Below are positions 12,014 to 20,140 of a DNA stretch of 34,757 nt, one piece after another. Origin of the DNA: a virus; IMG/VR virus record IMGVR_UViG_3300042449_000749, positions 1 through 34,757 of that record; one strand, 5' to 3'. A program made the position numbers and the translations under genes. The notes under the pieces were generated by a model, which searched no databases, was not told the DNA's origin, and saw only the letters and a program-made list of their open reading frames with translations. Position 1 is the stretch's first letter. The number at the start of each line of letters is the position of its first letter.

Positions 12014-12579
12014 CAAACACCCTTATCTTTAGCGATTTGGTCAATCTTGGTTTTCAAAGCAAGTTGTCGGGATTCGATACGCTCAACCTGCTCCATGACG
12101 TTTTCAAACTTAGCACACAGGTCAGTCAGAACCTGTGCGTGCTTCCTATCATTCTCAATGTGCAGAATGTCTGCCTCAACCCCAGCCTTCCAAGCCTTAT
12201 AAATCTTCCCAGCCCCCAAACCAATGGTCAGTAAACCAACCAGTAAAGAAATGGTGAACGCTGTTCCGTTCGCCAAACTCTCCGTGCTAGCCAAAGCCAC
12301 GATCAAGGGCGAGCCAGTCAAAACTGAACCAGCCATAGCCATAGTCAACGTAGCCTCACCCCTATCATCAGATACACCCTTGACAGCCCTGAGCCTGTCG
12401 TAAGTCAGCCCCGTTAACCAACCATTCGGCACAAGCCCGGCAACCGTTTGAAACCCGCGAAGCCTCTGCTCCATTGGCTCATCAAACAAGTCACTATCAG
12501 GCAAAGCCAACAACCTACGAACACCACGAACCATCTCCGACGACTCACCCTGCACAGCAAGAATATCCAAGGCACTCAT
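12013..12579 (-). CDS. Lysis-cassette protein: PG-binding-like, membrane and coiled-coil segments, 188 aa
   Basis: Residues 15-65 resemble a peptidoglycan-binding (PG_binding_1) fold: RGVRRLLALPDSDLFD, LRGFQTVAGLVPNGWLTGLT. A moderately hydrophobic stretch (77-97) and a strong membrane helix follow (107-127, TAFTISLLVGLLTIGLGAG). Residues 133-185 form a charged, probably coiled-coil region (LCAKFENVMEQVERIESRQL). It lies between the nozzle-like gene and the holin with ATGA overlaps on both sides. It may be a second holin or spanin-like factor, or a virion protein touching the wall. I know no named family with this order. Confidence 0.65.
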   Translation of the reverse strand: MSALDILAVQGESSEMVRGVRRLLALPDSDLFDEPMEQRLRGFQTVAGLVPNGWLTGLTYDRLRAVKGVSDDRGEATLTMAMAGSVLTGSPLIVALASTESLANGTAFTISLLVGLLTIGLGAGKIYKAWKAGVEADILHIENDRKHAQVLTDLCAKFENVMEQVERIESRQLALKTKIDQIAKDKGV

Positions 12580-14471
12580 GCTGTTTGAACCGTCAGCTCA
12601 ATGATGCCACCAAAGTTGTCAAACCCTGACTGACCATTAGGTGTGTCCTGAGTAAAAGAAACATCCTCAACCGTCACAGACAACCGCTCACCGGTACGCA
12701 AATCCTGGAACACCAACACCTGACCAGTGGTTGCATGATCCTGCAAATCAATCAAACGGTCGTAGGCGTAACCGTCGTAGCCGCGTGCAGTGCCAGCGTT
12801 ATCGGTTTCGTGGTCAAAACAAATCAGTGGAATCTTTATCAACAACCTGCGAACAGAACCAGGGACAGCCTTCAACTGCCAACCAGTAACCGTTGGGGTT
12901 TGGGATGCGGTACCACGGTTGAGCGCAATCTTAAGACCCAAGGATTCCTGCAAAGGGTTACTTGGACTGGAGATCGCAACGTCCTGGTTAATGTCCACGT
13001 TCGCACCAAAGGTGAACAAGGAAACAGGTGACTGGTTGTACAGAACCGAAGAAACACTGACCGAGCCAACCGAAGCGTCACCACGCAAACGGAACGAACG
13101 AAAGTTCTTTGGTTCAAGGGTGTTGTATCGAACCTGACCCGTGGTCAAATAGCCACTGGTCACATAATCCGTGGCCGACTCAATGTACAAATTGGTTTGG
13201 GTAAAAGCAATCAGGTCACCGTAGTTGGTGACAGAGTTAACCCTGCCGGTGGTACCAGAGTTCAGGTCGGTTGCCCAAGCGTACCGGCCCTCACCATCAA
13301 TTGAGCCAAGGTCAATGCGGATCAGACCAGAGTTACCGTCAAGCTCGTTACCAACACCAACATAAACGAAACGGTCACGACCAGCCATACCGCTGATCGT
13401 GGTTGTGCTGGTGCTAGTGAACGACAGTGGGCCATAAGCCAGGTCACCGTTACCATCAACCTGACCAACACGGACACCACGGTTAGTGCCAATGATGACG
13501 TAAGAACCAAGGTAGGCAAACATTCCAGTAACCAGTTCCCCGTAGGGAAGTTCGGCGGCTGTGATGGCAGATGTCAGGGTTGGCAGGGTTCCGTCTGTTG
13601 GGTCAAGAGTAAACTTGTAGATTGCTGACTTGCTACCCGAATAACCCGCAGCAAGGATGGCATTAGGGGTTTCCACCACGGAAGTCCAAGTCCAAGTGTC
13701 CAGTGGGTGTGAGTAATGTTTGCTTGCGGAGCTTAAGTTAATCGAGCCGGTTATACCACCCTTTTCATACAGGTGGTGTCCATCAGCAATAATGAACCGT
13801 TGCTTAACCCACCAAGCGTTCATGGTTGTTGTTACCGCGTTAGTGGCAAGGGTAACCTTTGAACCAGTAAAAGGTGCGGCCAAGTACTGCATGCCAGAAG
13901 TGGTACAAACAACAACACCATCACCAGTAGAAGTTGCGTTACCGTTCGGGGTGCCAGTCCAACTGGTGACAGTACCGGCAGCAAAACCGTCATAATAAAC
14001 AGTGCCGTTAGCCGACTCCGCAGTAACAATGTACTTGTTTGAACCATCGTTAACAGCAACAGCAGTCGAAATGTTACTCGTCAAAGTTCTAGTACTAACA
14101 GCAGACTTCAACAACGTCAACTTACCGCGAGTCCACGGATCAACACCAAGAGAAGAAGCAAACCGCTTCATCTGGAACTCGTCGTTTGATGGCTCCATGA
14201 ACGTGATGCCAGCACCACCAGTGAAGTCCTGCTGTGAACGCAACCAGTAACCATCCAAGGACTGCTCACCAGGGTTAGTGCTCGTGTCGTACTGTTGCTT
14301 ACGGATCTCAGCAAGGCCACGGCGGTACGGGGTTTTCCCGCTAATAGCGTTTAGGAAAGCGTGCTCACCCAGCGCAAAGTCGTACCCAAAGTTGTTTGCC
14401 GTGTAAGCAACCGTGCTTGCATCAACACCAAGGCTAAATACTGGTTCGTCTGTTACATCAAAGGTCGCCAT
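12576..14471 (-). CDS. Tail protein, probable nozzle or beta-propeller structural protein, 631 aa
   Basis: Almost entirely beta-strand with repeated aromatic/Gly turns: KYIVTAESANGTVYYDGFAAG, RFIIADGHHLYEKGG, FAYLGSYVIIGTNRGVRVG, DRFVYVGVGNELDG, YGDLIAFTQTNLYIESATD. These look like propeller blades. The C-terminal about 130 residues form a separate domain (TVTGWQLKAVPGSVRRL ... FDNFGGIIELTV). T7-like nozzles and several minor tail proteins share such a layout. In a genome without tape measure or tail-tube genes, a short-tail nozzle is my best guess. TAATG with the upstream fibre gene. Confidence 0.6.
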   Translation of the reverse strand: MATFDVTDEPVFSLGVDASTVAYTANNFGYDFALGEHAFLNAISGKTPYRRGLAEIRKQQYDTSTNPGEQSLDGYWLRSQQDFTGGAGITFMEPSNDEFQMKRFASSLGVDPWTRGKLTLLKSAVSTRTLTSNISTAVAVNDGSNKYIVTAESANGTVYYDGFAAGTVTSWTGTPNGNATSTGDGVVVCTTSGMQYLAAPFTGSKVTLATNAVTTTMNAWWVKQRFIIADGHHLYEKGGITGSINLSSASKHYSHPLDTWTWTSVVETPNAILAAGYSGSKSAIYKFTLDPTDGTLPTLTSAITAAELPYGELVTGMFAYLGSYVIIGTNRGVRVGQVDGNGDLAYGPLSFTSTSTTTISGMAGRDRFVYVGVGNELDGNSGLIRIDLGSIDGEGRYAWATDLNSGTTGRVNSVTNYGDLIAFTQTNLYIESATDYVTSGYLTTGQVRYNTLEPKNFRSFRLRGDASVGSVSVSSVLYNQSPVSLFTFGANVDINQDVAISSPSNPLQESLGLKIALNRGTASQTPTVTGWQLKAVPGSVRRLLIKIPLICFDHETDNAGTARGYDGYAYDRLIDLQDHATTGQVLVFQDLRTGERLSVTVEDVSFTQDTPNGQSGFDNFGGIIELTVQTA

Positions 14472-15439
14472 TAGGCGGCCTCGTAGGTACCACTAAAAAG
14501 TACGCTATCTCCGTTTGCACCAGTAAAAGTAGAAGAAGATAAAGCAACATTAGTGGTTGGTGCATTTTTTATATAAACCGTAACAGTTGATGCACTACCG
14601 TTATCGCCAATCAATACAGACCCATTGGTGATAGTTCCACCCGAAGTAAGTGAATGACCATAAAAAATATCTCTATTGGTTATGTGTGTGATAGGAAGTG
14701 TAAAGGAGAGCGCCGATGTTGTAAGGGTGGTTGTTGTTCCAAACAAAACTCTAAGTTGGAATGAAACATTTTTTCCAATTTGGGAATAACGTGCAGTAAC
14801 CGTTCCGTTCCCTATTGTAAGACTGGTAAATGTTGGTGTCCAGGTCGTCCATGCTCCGCCGGTAATGGTATTGCTGCTTAGGCTAATGGTTTTGTTGGTA
14901 AGCGTTTGTGTTGCGGTTGTACCAACCACATCACCACCAGAAGTAAGCGTTGGTGTGGTAAGAACCGGGCTAGTAAGGGTCTTGTTCGTCAGCGTTTGGG
15001 TTGCGGTTGTACCAACCACATTACCACCACTGCTAAGGGCTGGGCTGGTAAGGGTCTTGTTTGTTAACGTCTGGGTGTCAGTAGTGCCAACCACGGAACC
15101 AGCAACACCATGCACAGCCGTAGAAGCAGCGTAGTGCGCTGAACCATCCTCAAAATCCTGGGCATAAATACCGTGACGGATCGTTTCACCAGCATCGTGC
15201 GCCTGAGCCGATGTTCCACCAACACCACGGGCAATGGTCAACGTGGTACCAGCAACACCACTAACGGTAACAATTTCTTCCTTGTTCGTGTCCTCACCGA
15301 TGATCGCAGTAAAAGGATACGATGTGGGCCAACCAGTAACAGAACTGATAGCAATGGTTGTTGCTGAGTTTGAGAGTGAAGCAGACAGTGTTGCTGCAAC
15401 AGCAGTGGAAGAATAGTACCGGCGAGTGGGGGTCGGCAT
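14471..15439 (-). CDS. Tail fibre with three TNKTLTSP-type repeats, 322 aa
   Basis: The N-terminus (residues 15-100) is a small beta domain with GEDTNKEEIVTVSG and IARGVGGTSAQAHDAGE. Three copies of VVGTTxTQTLTNKTLTSP-like repeats follow (about residues 115-190), familiar from trimeric phage fibres. The last about 125 residues form a beta-sandwich-like tip (QIGKNVSFQLRVLFG ... LFSGTYEAA). DNA for the tip (14520-14820) is only about 38 % G+C by my count, clearly below its surroundings, which points to acquisition of a new receptor-binding domain. GAGGTGAT precedes the ATG. Confidence 0.75.
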   Translation of the reverse strand: MPTPTRRYYSSTAVAATLSASLSNSATTIAISSVTGWPTSYPFTAIIGEDTNKEEIVTVSGVAGTTLTIARGVGGTSAQAHDAGETIRHGIYAQDFEDGSAHYAASTAVHGVAGSVVGTTDTQTLTNKTLTSPALSSGGNVVGTTATQTLTNKTLTSPVLTTPTLTSGGDVVGTTATQTLTNKTISLSSNTITGGAWTTWTPTFTSLTIGNGTVTARYSQIGKNVSFQLRVLFGTTTTLTTSALSFTLPITHITNRDIFYGHSLTSGGTITNGSVLIGDNGSASTVTVYIKNAPTTNVALSSSTFTGANGDSVLFSGTYEAA

Positions 15440-15443
15440 CAGA

Positions 15444-16367
15444 TCACCTCAAGTAGTGGATGGTTGGCTGGGTGGTGCGTAACAATGAGTCGCGTTCCTC
15501 TTGCAAACGCTGTTGGTGGAAGGCATACAACTGCTTACCAAAGTTATTGGCCGCACCACGCCAGTTGGTGCCATACTGGTCGCCAAGCACATTCGCTGAA
15601 ACACCAGTCTGGTTAGTTCGACTACCCTCAATGGCCCAGGCAAGACGGGCAGCGGCACCATAGGTGATAACGTCCTTCGCTGATGAAGGAATATTAGTGG
15701 TACTGAACAGTGCAGTAGTTGAAGCGTTGTCGGCGAAAGCAACAGTGTTCTTCGTGTACGTCACGTTTATGTCAGAACCCGAACGGATCGGGTCATACAA
15801 GTCAATGGACTTACCGGAAGGAAACACAGTGGCGTTAGCCTTATCCGTAAACTTCCAACGGCGAACCGTGATCCAACTATCCGTACTCGTTTCACTATCG
15901 TAAGTAACAGCCAACACATCCAGAAGGTCAGGGAACGTGGCGGTTGACAGCTCGTAAGTGACAGTTCCAGATTCGTAACTGATCGTACCGTTGGATACAC
16001 CAAACAAGTCACCACCAACAGCCTCAATGGTTTCGTTGATGGCACGTCGAACACGGTTGCGTGGGAGCAAAGGGTTCATCGTTACCTTGGTCTTGTCCGA
16101 ATGTGCAGCGGCAACAGTGTTGCGGTAGCCACGACCGAACGGTGCAATGGTTACCGTTTTGGAAACAGCATCAACGGAGTCCACCCAGAACAGTTCGTCA
16201 TCAATCTCAATGACACCACGACGCAAACCCTCAATGGAGCCAAGTGTCAGTGACAAAGCACTGGACGAGATAGCGCCATCGAGGTAGGTAACCTGCTCAT
16301 CCTGACCGGTGTGGCCATGAAGCAAACCCTCAACGTCCTCAATGAGATCACCAAGCGTGGTAGCCAT
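15444..16367 (-). CDS. Probable head-to-tail adaptor, 307 aa
   Basis: A helical start (MATTLGDLIEDVEGLLHG), an inserted beta domain (SLTLGSIEGLRRGVIEIDDE ... VTIAPFGRGYRN), then helices (RVRRAINETIEAVGGDLFGV). The C-terminal helical part (ITYGAAARLAWAIEGS, FGKQLYAFHQQRLQEERDSL) resembles tail-tubular-A or gp4-like adaptors that sit under the portal. Position before the nozzle-like gene supports this. GGGAG lies 5-6 bases before the ATG. The assignment rests on fold pattern and synteny, not a diagnostic motif. Confidence 0.55.
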   Translation of the reverse strand: MATTLGDLIEDVEGLLHGHTGQDEQVTYLDGAISSSALSLTLGSIEGLRRGVIEIDDELFWVDSVDAVSKTVTIAPFGRGYRNTVAAAHSDKTKVTMNPLLPRNRVRRAINETIEAVGGDLFGVSNGTISYESGTVTYELSTATFPDLLDVLAVTYDSETSTDSWITVRRWKFTDKANATVFPSGKSIDLYDPIRSGSDINVTYTKNTVAFADNASTTALFSTTNIPSSAKDVITYGAAARLAWAIEGSRTNQTGVSANVLGDQYGTNWRGAANNFGKQLYAFHQQRLQEERDSLLRTTQPTIHYLR

Positions 16368-16628
16368 TTATACTCCCTGAAATGCGACACCGGAAGCGTC
16401 ACTGATACGGTGGGCTTGTTCGATTTGGTGCGTTTGGGTACCAGCAGGCTGAATACCCTCGGCACGAGCAGACCTGTACAAATCAAGTTCCTTATCAGCT
16501 TTACGCTGAGCAGTGTAATCTTGACCGTTAGCAGAGTTGGCGTAGGCGACACGAATGTTGGCGTCCTGGGCGCACTCAACCCACGAAGTGTGATCCTTGG
16601 TTTTGCAACCTGAACGGCAATTACTCAC
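16368..16628 (-). CDS. Small conserved-looking virion-region protein, 86 aa
   Basis: The N-terminus has three Cys and one His in MSNCRSGCKTKDHTSWVEC, which could hold a metal ion. A helical, Gln/Arg-rich stretch follows (DYTAQRKADKELDLYRSARA) and then QIEQAHRISDASGVAFQ. I recall similar CRSGC..DH..W..C starts in actinophage virion modules, but no function is established. It overlaps the upstream fibre-like gene by ATGA and ends two bases before the adaptor ATG. Confidence 0.65.
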   Translation of the reverse strand: MSNCRSGCKTKDHTSWVECAQDANIRVAYANSANGQDYTAQRKADKELDLYRSARAEGIQPAGTQTHQIEQAHRISDASGVAFQGV

Positions 16629-18184
16629 GATGTTCTCGTTTCTACTGTATAACCTGCTGATTCTAATTCGGCTTTTTCTGTACCATTGATACGGTTCTCA
16701 CGACCACCCTTGAACACATACTCGCACTGGTCAAGCCAATCCTCTTGCCTGTTTTGAACAACCTTCCAAACACCATCACGCTTAACAAGGGTTCTGCCCT
16801 GGAAGTAGCCAACAAGTTGGTAGTACGGGTCAAGGCTTAGCGGTGAAATCTCCCGTGTTGGTGGCTTGAAAACGTAGAACGTGTGCGTCATGCCAGCTTG
16901 TGATGTGGCTGTGGCAGTGGCCGTGGCTTCCAGGTACCTTGTCTTAGTCATTGCAGCTGAACCCGCAGCAACAATTGTGCTTGGGTCGCACCCAACTAGC
17001 GCGGCACCACCAGGGTACGTTCCTGCATTTCTATAAACATTACCGAAACGGTAGGGGTTGGTTACCTTCTCGACACCACCCGTACCAGTGGCGGTACCGG
17101 TGGCTGTACCACCAGCAGTAACCAGATCAATACTCGCTGGGTACAGGCTTACATTTCTGTAAACTTCGCCGGAACGGTAAAGGTTAGTTACCTTCTCAAT
17201 ATTACCTGTACCACTCGCGGTACCAGTGCCGGTTCCACCGAAGGTTACTATGCCGGTGGTTGAACCATTGGCCGTACCGGTACCAGTACCAGTACCCGAA
17301 CCACCGATGACTTGCGTTCTCGACATAGCAGCCGTACCAGAAGCGGTAACACTGCCACTCGCAGACATAGCCTGCGTGCTCGACATAGCAGCAGTACCAC
17401 TGGCAGTGACCGAGGCACTACCAGTTACAGACTGACCACGCGAAGCGGCACCAGTACCAGTTGCGGTACCTGTACCAGTGCCAGCACCCACCCTGGCATT
17501 AGACATTGCCGCGGTGCCAGTCGCGGTAGCGCTACCAGCGGCAGCAGCAGTTACAACAACGGCACGAGTCGGGTAGGAGGTGTCATCAAACTTGATGTTG
17601 TCAATCCAGCCAAAATCACCAGAGCCGGTCGCGGTGTATTGATAGTTGGAGTAAGTCGGTGTCCAAGTGATTGTCGCGGCAGGGGTCGTGCCGTTTATGT
17701 CTGAGTCTTTGAACAGTTTGGCTTCGGTGATCCCTGTTGCCACACGCTTGACTTGTATCCTGAACCAAGACCCAGAAGGAACCACTGCTGCACTTGTGGT
17801 TCGGTAGGTTTCGCCTAACGCCGTGTCAAACGTGACAATTGAGAAGGTGTTATTTGTATTGAACTGCACATAGGAATACTCAACGGTAGAGTCGTTGTAA
17901 GTTACGCCACAGATCGTTAGGTTAGAGTTTGTGCGGTAGAAGTAGTAATCCTCATAATTTACGCCCGTGACTTCAGCATCTGCTGACGTTCGTAAACGCG
18001 CCAGGTAATTGCCGCCAGCACCAGTGTAGCAACCAGCACCCTCATACGGTGTTGGACTTGAAGTGGTTCTGAAACAAGTCGACCCAGTGACGTTCTTTAG
18101 TTTGTACGAACTGCCAGATTCAGCCGTCCAAAAGGAACTGGTGGTGACACTCGTATCGTTGAGCAACCACTGTGCAGAAGCCAT
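16625..18184 (-). CDS. Mosaic fibre-like protein: lectin-like N-domain, Gly/Thr/Ala repeats, C-terminal module, 519 aa
   Basis: Residues 1-210 look like a concanavalin/LamG-type beta-sandwich (SGSYKL-type strands, YEDYYFYRTNSNLTICGV, ITEAKLFKDSDINGTTPA, WIDNIKFDDT). Residues about 215-320 are low-complexity Gly/Thr/Ala/Ser with repeats of SGTAAMS and GTGTGT. A duplicated unit follows: VEKVTNPYRFGNVYRNAGTY and a diverged copy IEKVTNLYRSGEVYRNVSLY. The last about 80 residues are a distinct globular module (REISPLSLDPYYQLVGYFQG ... NRQEDWLDQCEYVFKGGREN). Such a plan suits a surface appendage binding host glycans. AGGAG sits 8 bases before the ATG. Confidence 0.65.
   Translation of the reverse strand: MASAQWLLNDTSVTTSSFWTAESGSSYKLKNVTGSTCFRTTSSPTPYEGAGCYTGAGGNYLARLRTSADAEVTGVNYEDYYFYRTNSNLTICGVTYNDSTVEYSYVQFNTNNTFSIVTFDTALGETYRTTSAAVVPSGSWFRIQVKRVATGITEAKLFKDSDINGTTPAATITWTPTYSNYQYTATGSGDFGWIDNIKFDDTSYPTRAVVVTAAAAGSATATGTAAMSNARVGAGTGTGTATGTGAASRGQSVTGSASVTASGTAAMSSTQAMSASGSVTASGTAAMSRTQVIGGSGTGTGTGTANGSTTGIVTFGGTGTGTASGTGNIEKVTNLYRSGEVYRNVSLYPASIDLVTAGGTATGTATGTGGVEKVTNPYRFGNVYRNAGTYPGGAALVGCDPSTIVAAGSAAMTKTRYLEATATATATSQAGMTHTFYVFKPPTREISPLSLDPYYQLVGYFQGRTLVKRDGVWKVVQNRQEDWLDQCEYVFKGGRENRINGTEKAELESAGYTVETRTS
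16890..17560. repeat. Low-complexity coding repeats and an internal duplication
   Basis: Short units related to GGTACC/CAGTACC and SGTAAMS-coding blocks recur many times. A block carrying TTACCTTCTC (about 17020-17100) is duplicated with divergence at about 17145-17215. This region could recombine and change length between isolates. Confidence 0.7.
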
Positions 18185-18194
18185 CAGATAACTC

Positions 18195-18479
18195 CTAAGC
18201 GGTTAAAGTGTCAGCGATCTCGGTCAATACCTCTGGCGCGGTCAACGTGGTGTCCGCATACGTCACTGCCGCCTCGTTCAGGATCGTGGCGTAATCCAGT
18301 CCCCACGCTGAACGAGTACGTTCCTTGATCGTTGCCAAGTCCACAGGGACAAACGCGGGCGGTGGCTCAATGTGCGCAACAGCCAACTCCAACGCAGCCA
18401 ACCGGATTGTGCGCAAATCCGTCACGTCAGCGTCAGCCAAAGTTTGTTGCAACAACGCAAGCACCTGGGCCTCATCCAT
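18195..18479 (-). CDS. Hypothetical virion-region protein, 94 aa
   Basis: Largely helical and acidic: MDEAQVLALLQQTLADADVT, LAALELAVAHIEPPPAFVPV, then TRSAWGLDYATILNEAAVTY. No motif recognised. It starts 2 bases after the previous stop, between the structural protein at 18482 and the lectin-like fibre, so a chaperone or small structural role in appendage assembly is possible. Function unknown. Confidence 0.65.
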   Translation of the reverse strand: MDEAQVLALLQQTLADADVTDLRTIRLAALELAVAHIEPPPAFVPVDLATIKERTRSAWGLDYATILNEAAVTYADTTLTAPEVLTEIADTLTA

Positions 18480-18481
18480 GA

Positions 18482-18871
18482 CTAGGCCGCGATTGGTGTG
18501 AAGGCAAGCGTGAGTGAGGTTAGCGACAAAGTGTCACCATTAATCACAGACTTGCTTGCAGTCAACGCAACAGACCACAGAAAGTTACCGGCAGTCGAAG
18601 CGTCATGCAGGCTAATGTGGCTAATCGTCTCAGTACCAGTCATAGCATAAGTGCCACCCATAGAAGTAAGAGCCATTGAACCAGCAGAAGCAGCACTAAA
18701 AGTGGCGGCATAACGAGTGGTAACAGCAGAAGCATTAGCAGTACCAGCAGACCCAGGGTCACCAGTGTGCAGCTGAACATACAGTGAACCAGCCGTGAAC
18801 GTGGTGCCCGTACGGCCAATCGTGTTAAGCAACTTGTTAGCCGTGTTAGCGGCGGAGAGACCAACGGTCAT
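18482..18871 (-). CDS. Small beta-rich structural protein (LHTGDPG type), 129 aa
   Basis: It contains SLYVQLHTGDPGSAGTANAS followed by TTRYAATFS, and ends SLTSLTLAFTPIAA. The YVxLHTxDPG...R pattern recurs in small phage tail or capsid-surface proteins with a jelly-roll look (from memory of such families). The ATG overlaps the 31-residue ORF upstream (ATGA). It probably decorates the tail or head. Precise place unknown. Confidence 0.7.
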   Translation of the reverse strand: MTVGLSAANTANKLLNTIGRTGTTFTAGSLYVQLHTGDPGSAGTANASAVTTRYAATFSAASAGSMALTSMGGTYAMTGTETISHISLHDASTAGNFLWSVALTASKSVINGDTLSLTSLTLAFTPIAA

Positions 18872-18963
18872 TTCGTTTCCTCATTCTCGGTAGTAGATGC
18901 AGCAGGTGTGATTTCCATTGTTGCCGTGGCAACCAGTTGAGCGATAACATTTTGTTCAGACAT
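18868..18963 (-). CDS. Small peptide, 31 aa
   Basis: The peptide MSEQNVIAQLVATATMEITP... ends ASTTENEETK. AAAGGAA lies 6 bases before the ATG, and the TGA overlaps the next ATG (ATGA), so it fits the operon tiling exactly. It is acidic at the end and uncharged at the start. Its first 30 bases including the ribosome-binding site are near-duplicates of a site at 20112-20140 before the upstream fibre gene. Function unknown; it may act mainly to couple translation. Confidence 0.55.
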   Translation of the reverse strand: MSEQNVIAQLVATATMEITPAASTTENEETK

Positions 18964-18975
18964 TTTGATTCCTTT
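18946..18975 (-). repeat. Duplicated gene-start element, copy 1
   Basis: Covers the ribosome-binding site, ATG and first codons of the 31-residue ORF. It matches copy 2 (20112-20140) at about 26 of 30 positions with one gap. Confidence 0.6.
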
Positions 18976-18994
18976 CATCGGCCATCACATACCC

Positions 18995-20080
18995 CTAAGC
19001 AGCGGTACCTGGAAGGGTAGCGGGCCAAGCGTCGGTCGTTGGGTAGTTGGTGTCAATGTAAACAGCATTGCCGTCAGCGATCCGGCTACGAACGTAAAGA
19101 GTTGTTGGTTCCATATTCACGACGTTCGTTTGGTCACGCCCAATGCCACGAGGTGCGGCTATAATCGTCTGGGCAGCACTTGGGCGGAAACCCGTTGGGA
19201 TAAGTGATGAGCCCACAGTGTCAGAGGTGGCCGAAGTGGCGTCCAAATACATCCCCAAATAAACTTCTTGGTTGACACGCCTCATACGGAAATAGCTTAC
19301 GTAATAGGCCCAACCGTTAGACAGCGAAGTAGCATTCAGGTTGCGCCAACCCGTGTCACCGTACTCAACTTTCCACCCCGTGTTGCCACTACCAGTGGCT
19401 TTGATCCAACGGATCGCACCATTAGTCGCTGCGGTGTCGGTGTACATGCTTCCGACAGGGGCGGTGACAACACCTTCGGGGAAACCTGTGCCGGTGATGA
19501 TGCTGACGTTACCTGCGGAACGGTCAAGGCGTAGGTGTGCGACGCCAGCGGTTGTTTCACCAATCCGATTCTCGCCAGTGCTTCGGATAATACTGAGCGA
19601 TGAGGTGGTTCCCAACTGTGCGCCCGAATCGTCATAGCGGATAATAGTAAAATCGCTTCCCGCGTTACTTCCCGACTCTGCGGTTTGATTCTTAGCAACA
19701 ATCCACCGAAGCGAACCACGCCGCTGAAATTGCATACCTACTGTGCGTTCAGCGCCCGTGTCGGAAGCGTTTGCAATAAAGTAACGGTTTGCTGACGAAC
19801 CATTCGCGTAGACGTTGTCCGTGAATGTTTTGATACCGGCAATGGTCTCAGTGCCAGCCTTATGAACAACGTCGCTGTCCACCGCAAGCGTATCAAGGCG
19901 GGCATCAACCGTTGCAGACCCACCCTGAGGGTTTGTTCCCAACGTGGCCTGAACAGCCTCAATAGCCTCAGCCTCTTTAGTATGAACAACATCATGTTCG
20001 AACCCAGCGGCATTTTCCAACGTCGATGCCGTTGGTTTCGCCAAAGAATCCAAACCGGTAGGGTATGAACTAGCCACCAT
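18995..20080 (-). CDS. Tail fibre or spike, 361 aa
   Basis: The N-terminal region HDVVHTKEAEAIEAVQATLG then NPQGGSATVDARLD is a pattern common at the virion-attachment end of actinophage fibres. A KTFTDNV-type shaft element follows. The middle carries EGVVTAPVGSMYTDTAATNG and GWRNLNA, as in many fibre tips. The end is a beta-rich receptor-binding domain (VYLGMYLDATSATSDTVG ... DTNYPTTDAWPATLP). AAGGAG lies just before the ATG. It is the first gene after the major capsid gene, unusually early for a fibre. Confidence 0.75.
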   Translation of the reverse strand: MVASSYPTGLDSLAKPTASTLENAAGFEHDVVHTKEAEAIEAVQATLGTNPQGGSATVDARLDTLAVDSDVVHKAGTETIAGIKTFTDNVYANGSSANRYFIANASDTGAERTVGMQFQRRGSLRWIVAKNQTAESGSNAGSDFTIIRYDDSGAQLGTTSSLSIIRSTGENRIGETTAGVAHLRLDRSAGNVSIITGTGFPEGVVTAPVGSMYTDTAATNGAIRWIKATGSGNTGWKVEYGDTGWRNLNATSLSNGWAYYVSYFRMRRVNQEVYLGMYLDATSATSDTVGSSLIPTGFRPSAAQTIIAAPRGIGRDQTNVVNMEPTTLYVRSRIADGNAVYIDTNYPTTDAWPATLPGTAA

Positions 20081-20129
20081 TTCTCCTTAAGGTTGATACT
20101 TGAATTACAAAAACATTCTGTTCAAACAT
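20070..20129 (-). pseudogene. Possible decayed copy of the 31-residue ORF
   Basis: A 19-codon frame, MFEQNVFVIQVSTLRRNGG, starts with the same MxEQNV as the 18868-18963 ORF and has a matching AAGGAAT ribosome-binding site, but then diverges and ends inside the fibre gene. It may be a remnant of a duplication or a short coupling peptide for the fibre. The rest of the 131-base gap (to 20211) holds a weak CCCCA/TGGGG hairpin near 20160-20181 and no gene I can support. Confidence 0.4.
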
Positions 20130-20140
20130 TTTATTCCTTA
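20112..20140 (-). repeat. Duplicated gene-start element, copy 2
   Basis: Second copy of the element at 18946-18975, upstream of the fibre gene starting at 20080. Confidence 0.6.

Noticed and set aside
16625-18184. Diversity-generating retroelement acting on the repeat-rich fibre
   Set aside because: No reverse transcriptase and no template repeat are present. The repeats are simple low-complexity and one tandem duplication.
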